In this document: in pieces, positions 60,464-64,000 of the stretch
How positions within the stretch are numbered: the first letter of the stretch is position 1
Layout: every line of letters starts with the position of its first letter
Origin: Phytoseiulus persimilis
Taxonomy: Eukaryota > Arthropoda > Arachnida > Mesostigmata > Phytoseiidae
Assembly: GCA_037576195.1 (NCBI GenBank)
Contig: CM075101.1
Location: 39,804,001-39,868,000, forward strand
Reading direction: 5' to 3'
DNA: 64,000 nt
Program-made: the position numbers and the translations under genes
The notes under the pieces: model-generated
Databases searched by the model: none
What the model saw: only the letters and a program-made list of their open reading frames with translations
Told to the model about the DNA's origin: nothing

Positions 60464-63400
60464 ATGCCAGGGCCTAGTTGCAGTGCAAGAGCTAAGCTAG
60501 AAGTGCACGTAACGCCAGGCGATGGGACTAGCACCAGCTGTAGTGCATCCGGCAGCAGTGACGACCACCAGCAGCAGCAGCAGCATCACCACCTGCAACT
60601 TCATGGGCATGGATCCCCAAACGATGACGCAATGGCTCGCTCACCCAGTCATGAGTCGTTCGCTACGGACCTCTCGCTACTTTCATTATCAAGGTGAGAA
60701 CAGCTCTGAGGATTCCAGGTTCCCGATGCGACAACGCTTCTCTGAAACAATTTTAGAAAACATGGTCCGGGCTCTTCAGAGTGAAGGCCATCGCGGTGCG
60801 TATAGCAACAACCTCTTGCTTGTGAGGTGAATCATTTTCGGTTCTCTGCAGCTCGGGTTCAGATGTGAACCGCTTCAGAATTGGACTGATGTCAATCTCA
60901 CGAGTCACCTCAGCCGACTGCGAAGAGCAGGTGGCCCCGCTAATACACGTGCATGACGCGGCCCCAACTGTCACAACACCTACCAGCTCAGGAAGACACC
61001 ATCATCATTTCCATCATCTCCTAGCATCGAACCGGAACAGTTTGCAGGTGGGTCGTCATTGAGTCTCGTTGCGTACCACTCGAGACACCAACGAACGGGT
61101 ACACATGCTTCCGAAGGGGTGCACGGAAACGGCTGCGAACGGCCAGAGCGGACGAATCTACATCCGAGAATTCAATATCAGGTTCCAGGTGAATGCTATG
61201 GAGCGTCCCGAGGTCAAGACGTACTGTTCGAAGAGGAGTCGGACGTTATACGGAATTGCTCGGTTTTATCGTCTGCAGTTTTAGGTCTCATGAAAAGTTT
61301 CTCAACGGGTGATATTTCAACCTCGTTCGAATTCACTGAGCCGTTAAGAAATACCGTATCTGAAGAAGTACTTTGTGCCAACGCTTGGGCGACCTTTGAG
61401 GTAAGTGTCAATATCGTCCACGTTACTGCTGAACGGTGGATTCCATACTAGAGTCGACTTCGACGTGGGCTCTATCATATTCGGAGAGTTCCGGACTATC
61501 GCGGCGAGGAGGAATTCAAGAAGTGTGACGTATTCGTCTTTGGCGAGGCCTCAGAGCTCTGGGAACTCATATACATATTAATTGCTCCTCGTTTGAACCT
61601 CGGCGGGATCTCGAAGAATTCGTCTCTATCTGCTCCAACGATCCGTTAGAGGAGCTTTCAAGGAGCGCTGTGAAAGAGCCGGCTGGTATTATAGGTCACA
61701 AGCCTTAGCAGGGGTACGGTCTCGACGAGCTGCGGGGTTGAGCGTATCACGAGAAAATAGCGAGGAACTCGGCAGCGAACAAAGAGGCCAGTGCAAAGTG
61801 TTTCAACGCAAAGGCGGAGAATCGTTTACAAGCAGACTAAAACTTCTAGGTTCCCGCAAATCGACGACTCGACTGCACGTCAAGGTCATGCAGTACGTGG
61901 GTCGCTGTAGGAGATATGCAGTCTTCTACCAGCCAACTCCCATCTCCGTCCACGCGATGTGGATCTGGCAATATTCCAGGTTGGTGACATTCGAACGCTC
62001 ATGACTTCCAGTCGGATCTCGCATCCGGAATGAGTCGTGGACGGGCTTCACCCTTTTGCGGACGGAGGCGATACAGGGACTTTCGCCGATTGGGGATTTT
62101 CGGTCATAAAAGAAGTCGCCGGAGAACCGATCGAACTACGCTTAGCTCGACTGCACAAGAAACCTCTTCCAACAGAGATCGAGCTTTTCATCATCATTGA
62201 AACCAATTTCGGAGCGGAGCCAGTTCTGAGCTCGATGACGCGATCCGAAGAAAGGTTCTTTGTAGGCGCGAGTTCGGGACTATATTTTTCTGAAACGTTC
62301 CTGTTCACGGGAGGAGACAGCGAGCTGAAGAAATTGGTTGGGAATTTCCGCTGAACGAAAATCGGAAATCCATCTTCTAGGATGCAATCAGAATGGGCGA
62401 GGAAGTCTTTTGTGTTAAATCTCGCACCGCGATTTCCTGAATGCTGTTCCGTTGTTTTAATTTGTTTTCCGTCGTCGTCTCATCATGCTGCTGGATGGGA
62501 CCAAATGATGGAGGGCACTCTTGTCCAGGCTGAGCGATTTTGATCATAAGACTCTCTGGTCTATTTACAGCCATTCTGCGAGGAACTCGTTGAGACTCAG
62601 TGGGTAGCAGAATTCGATGCAAGTGAGCTTGGAGTCAAAATCCCAAATGCAACGATTGGGCTTGTATTTATCCAGGATTTCCCCTCATTTCCATCGACAC
62701 GATGAAACACGAACAATTAATTGCGTTGACCAAAGTGCAGCAGCCAGTGAGGTGGACGAATATGCTCTCCATGATTTCCTCAAGTCCAGCATCATGAAGA
62801 ATGCGAAGGAAACAATGAAATCGGCGGATCAGCCTTCTAGAGCTCAAAGCAACGAATGATTCCGTTTTGGGACTCCTCGGTCCTCATAGAATGCATCCAT
62901 TACTATCGCTTCCGTTTCCCCTTCCAACGGACTTGCAAATCCAGACGGGAGGCATCAATGAATCCTACGAAGAACGGAGAGATTTCAAAAAAAGTGGGCT
63001 CGTCCGGGATTTGAACCCGGGACCTCTCGCACCCTAAGCGAAAATCATACCCCTAGACCAACGAGCCACTGCTGTCTTATGTTGCTGTTGACGCGTTCCG
63101 GTTCCAACTTGAGGCTACCCGACGGGCTCGGGAATTCTCCGTTGAATTCTCTCGATGGTCGGGTTCAGCCCAAATGATGCTTCGCTGCACCTTCCATGCG
63201 GGATTCCGGCGGCAGAAATCTGATGGCTCAACAAAGCCCATCAGCACCGTTTGAAGCTAGGCCTGCATGAAATGCGTGACCGGCTATCACGGGGATGTAG
63301 CTCAGATGGTAGAGCGCTCGCTTAGCATGCGAGAGGTACGGGGATCGATACCCCGCATCTCCATTTTTTTCGCTATTTTCCATGACAGCTCCCACGGAGG

Positions 63401-63786
63401 CGAGCTTCAAAGTGATTCGCAATCTTAGACACATCTCTCGATGTACGGCCACGGACCGGGGAAACTTGTCTTGAAGTCATGGTCGAACGCTCCACACAGA
63501 CAGTGAATACCTCGCTGTCAAACATCCAGGTCCCGGAAACGCAGTTCCGGCGTAGTATCAATCGCTTACCTGCATCATGAGCTAACCGGACCTCACCAAC
63601 CAATTTTTCATAGGATTCACCGCGGCTGATCTGGTGCGCTCAGTGAACAAGAAAGTGCGACAAATGTACATCAGACGAAGACTGTTATCCACCTACAAAG
63701 CACTGGAAAGGCTAACGAAGAGTCAGCTTAATCTTAGTGAGGCTCTGCAATCATCCGGACCTTCAGACATCAAGAAGAACATTCAG
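60464..63786 (+). CDS. Unrecognised gene, 5 exons visible, 316 codons, continues past the window
   Basis: Exons: 60464-60693, 60852-61047, 61182-61400, 61850-61979, 63614-63786. Donors are gtgaga, gtgggt, gtaagt, gttggt and gtaagt, and all phases match. The start at 60464 is the first ATG after an in-frame TAG (60455); the true first exon may lie upstream. Contents: a Ser/His/Gln-rich low-complexity lead with QQQQQ and HHHH runs and SHESFATDLSLLSLS; a region with LFEEESDVIRNCSVLSSAVL and GLMKSFSTGDIS; a Ser/Thr-rich part; then a basic helical segment (FTAADLVRSVNKKVRQMYIR, RLLSTYKALERLTKSQLNL) that looks strongly constrained. No signal peptide or membrane segment is seen. The composition suggests an intracellular regulatory or scaffold protein, but I cannot name it. 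Confidence 0.68.
60571..60587. repeat. CAG repeat encoding poly-Gln then His
   Basis: Tandem CAG codons give Gln5, then CAT/CAC codons give His, within the first visible exon of the 3' gene. Confidence 0.7.
62996..63067 (-). tRNA. tRNA-Pro (anticodon AGG)
   Basis: On the minus strand the acceptor stem GGCTCGT pairs with ACGAGCC, and the discriminator is C. D arm TGGTCTAGGGGTATGA. The anticodon stem TTCGC/GCGAG (one U-G pair) holds the loop TTAGGGT, anticodon AGG. T arm CCCGGGTTCAAATCCCGG. Seven T bases follow on the minus strand as terminator. It lies in the fourth intron of the 3' gene, antisense to it. Confidence 0.97.
63291..63363 (+). tRNA. tRNA-Ala (anticodon AGC)
   Basis: The acceptor stem GGGGATG pairs with CATCTCC, including the G3-U70 wobble that marks tRNA-Ala. 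The anticodon loop gives AGC, the T arm is GGGGATCGATACCCC, the discriminator is A, and a T7 run follows at once. It lies in the same intron as tRNA-Pro, 223 bp away and transcribed in the opposite direction. Confidence 0.97.
63614..63786 (+). CDS. Most constrained exon of the 3' gene: basic helical segment
   Basis: The acceptor TTTTTCATAG ends at 63613, and GA completes a Gly codon with the G left at 61979. The 57 full codons form an amphipathic, Arg/Lys-rich helix (VNKKVRQMYIRRRLLSTYKA) followed by a short acidic/polar end (GPSDIKKNIQ). The donor is gtaagt at 63787. This exon is the best query for identifying the gene. Confidence 0.75.
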
Positions 63787-63975
63787 GTAAGTCTTGCGTT
63801 TTCTCCGTTCCACTGCCTGACTGTGACACCAGAGTGAGCTCGAAGTTTAATGTCTCAGGAAGCCGAGTAAAGTCGCAATGAAGCCGACGGAGGATGGTTT
63901 CATCGGCAGAACACGCAATGTGATTCAAACCGTTACGACGCATCGTTGATCATATGTTTGGACCTGATCTCGCAG

Positions 63976-64000
63976 GTAACCTTCGGCATATACAGCAGTC
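63976..64000 (+). CDS. Possible next exon, cut by the window edge
   Basis: An acceptor-like CTCGCAG at 63975 is followed by 25 nt open in phase 0 (VTFGIYSS), the phase required after 63786. It is too short to confirm. Confidence 0.35.

Overview
This is eukaryotic nuclear DNA, most likely from an arthropod. The reasons are spliced genes with GT-AG introns from about 100 bp to 16 kb, tRNA genes with TTTT Pol III terminators, and a multi-exon gene with the full domain order of arthropod Skeletor. A mesostigmatid-type mite would suit the near-balanced base composition, but that is only a guess. No operons, ribosome-binding sites or CRISPR arrays are visible.

Layout. 1-6036 has no gene I can support. 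6037-26016 (+) holds a 15-exon gene that I joined by matching splice sites and reading phase. It reads through without a stop for 1013 aa, mostly coiled coil, with a strong start context, a possible N-myristoylation start, an acidic block, a candidate PP1-docking RVSF motif and a distinctive C-terminal exon. I do not recognise the family. 26544-31629 is intergenic apart from a miniature hAT-like transposon (29053-29287) with a perfect 8-bp target duplication. A decayed, inverted relative lies at about 23512-23722, inside the last intron of the coiled-coil gene.

31630-53912 (+) is a Skeletor-type gene. A signal-peptide exon is followed by a 16-kb first intron and then 13 exons encoding two DM13 domains, a DOMON domain, a plastocyanin-like domain and a proline-rich basic tail. 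All phases agree and the joined frame is 933 aa. The large intron holds a decayed Ty3/gypsy-type fragment and several weak ORF islands.

54346-60463 is mainly noncoding, with one tRNA-Gly(TCC) gene. From about 60464 to the right edge, five phase-compatible exons (316 codons) belong to a third + strand gene. It is His/Ser-rich at first and then carries a basic helical segment; it is unrecognised and continues past the window. A divergent tRNA-Pro(AGG) and tRNA-Ala(AGC) pair sits inside its fourth intron. The three protein genes lie on the same strand, but nothing here shows that they work together.
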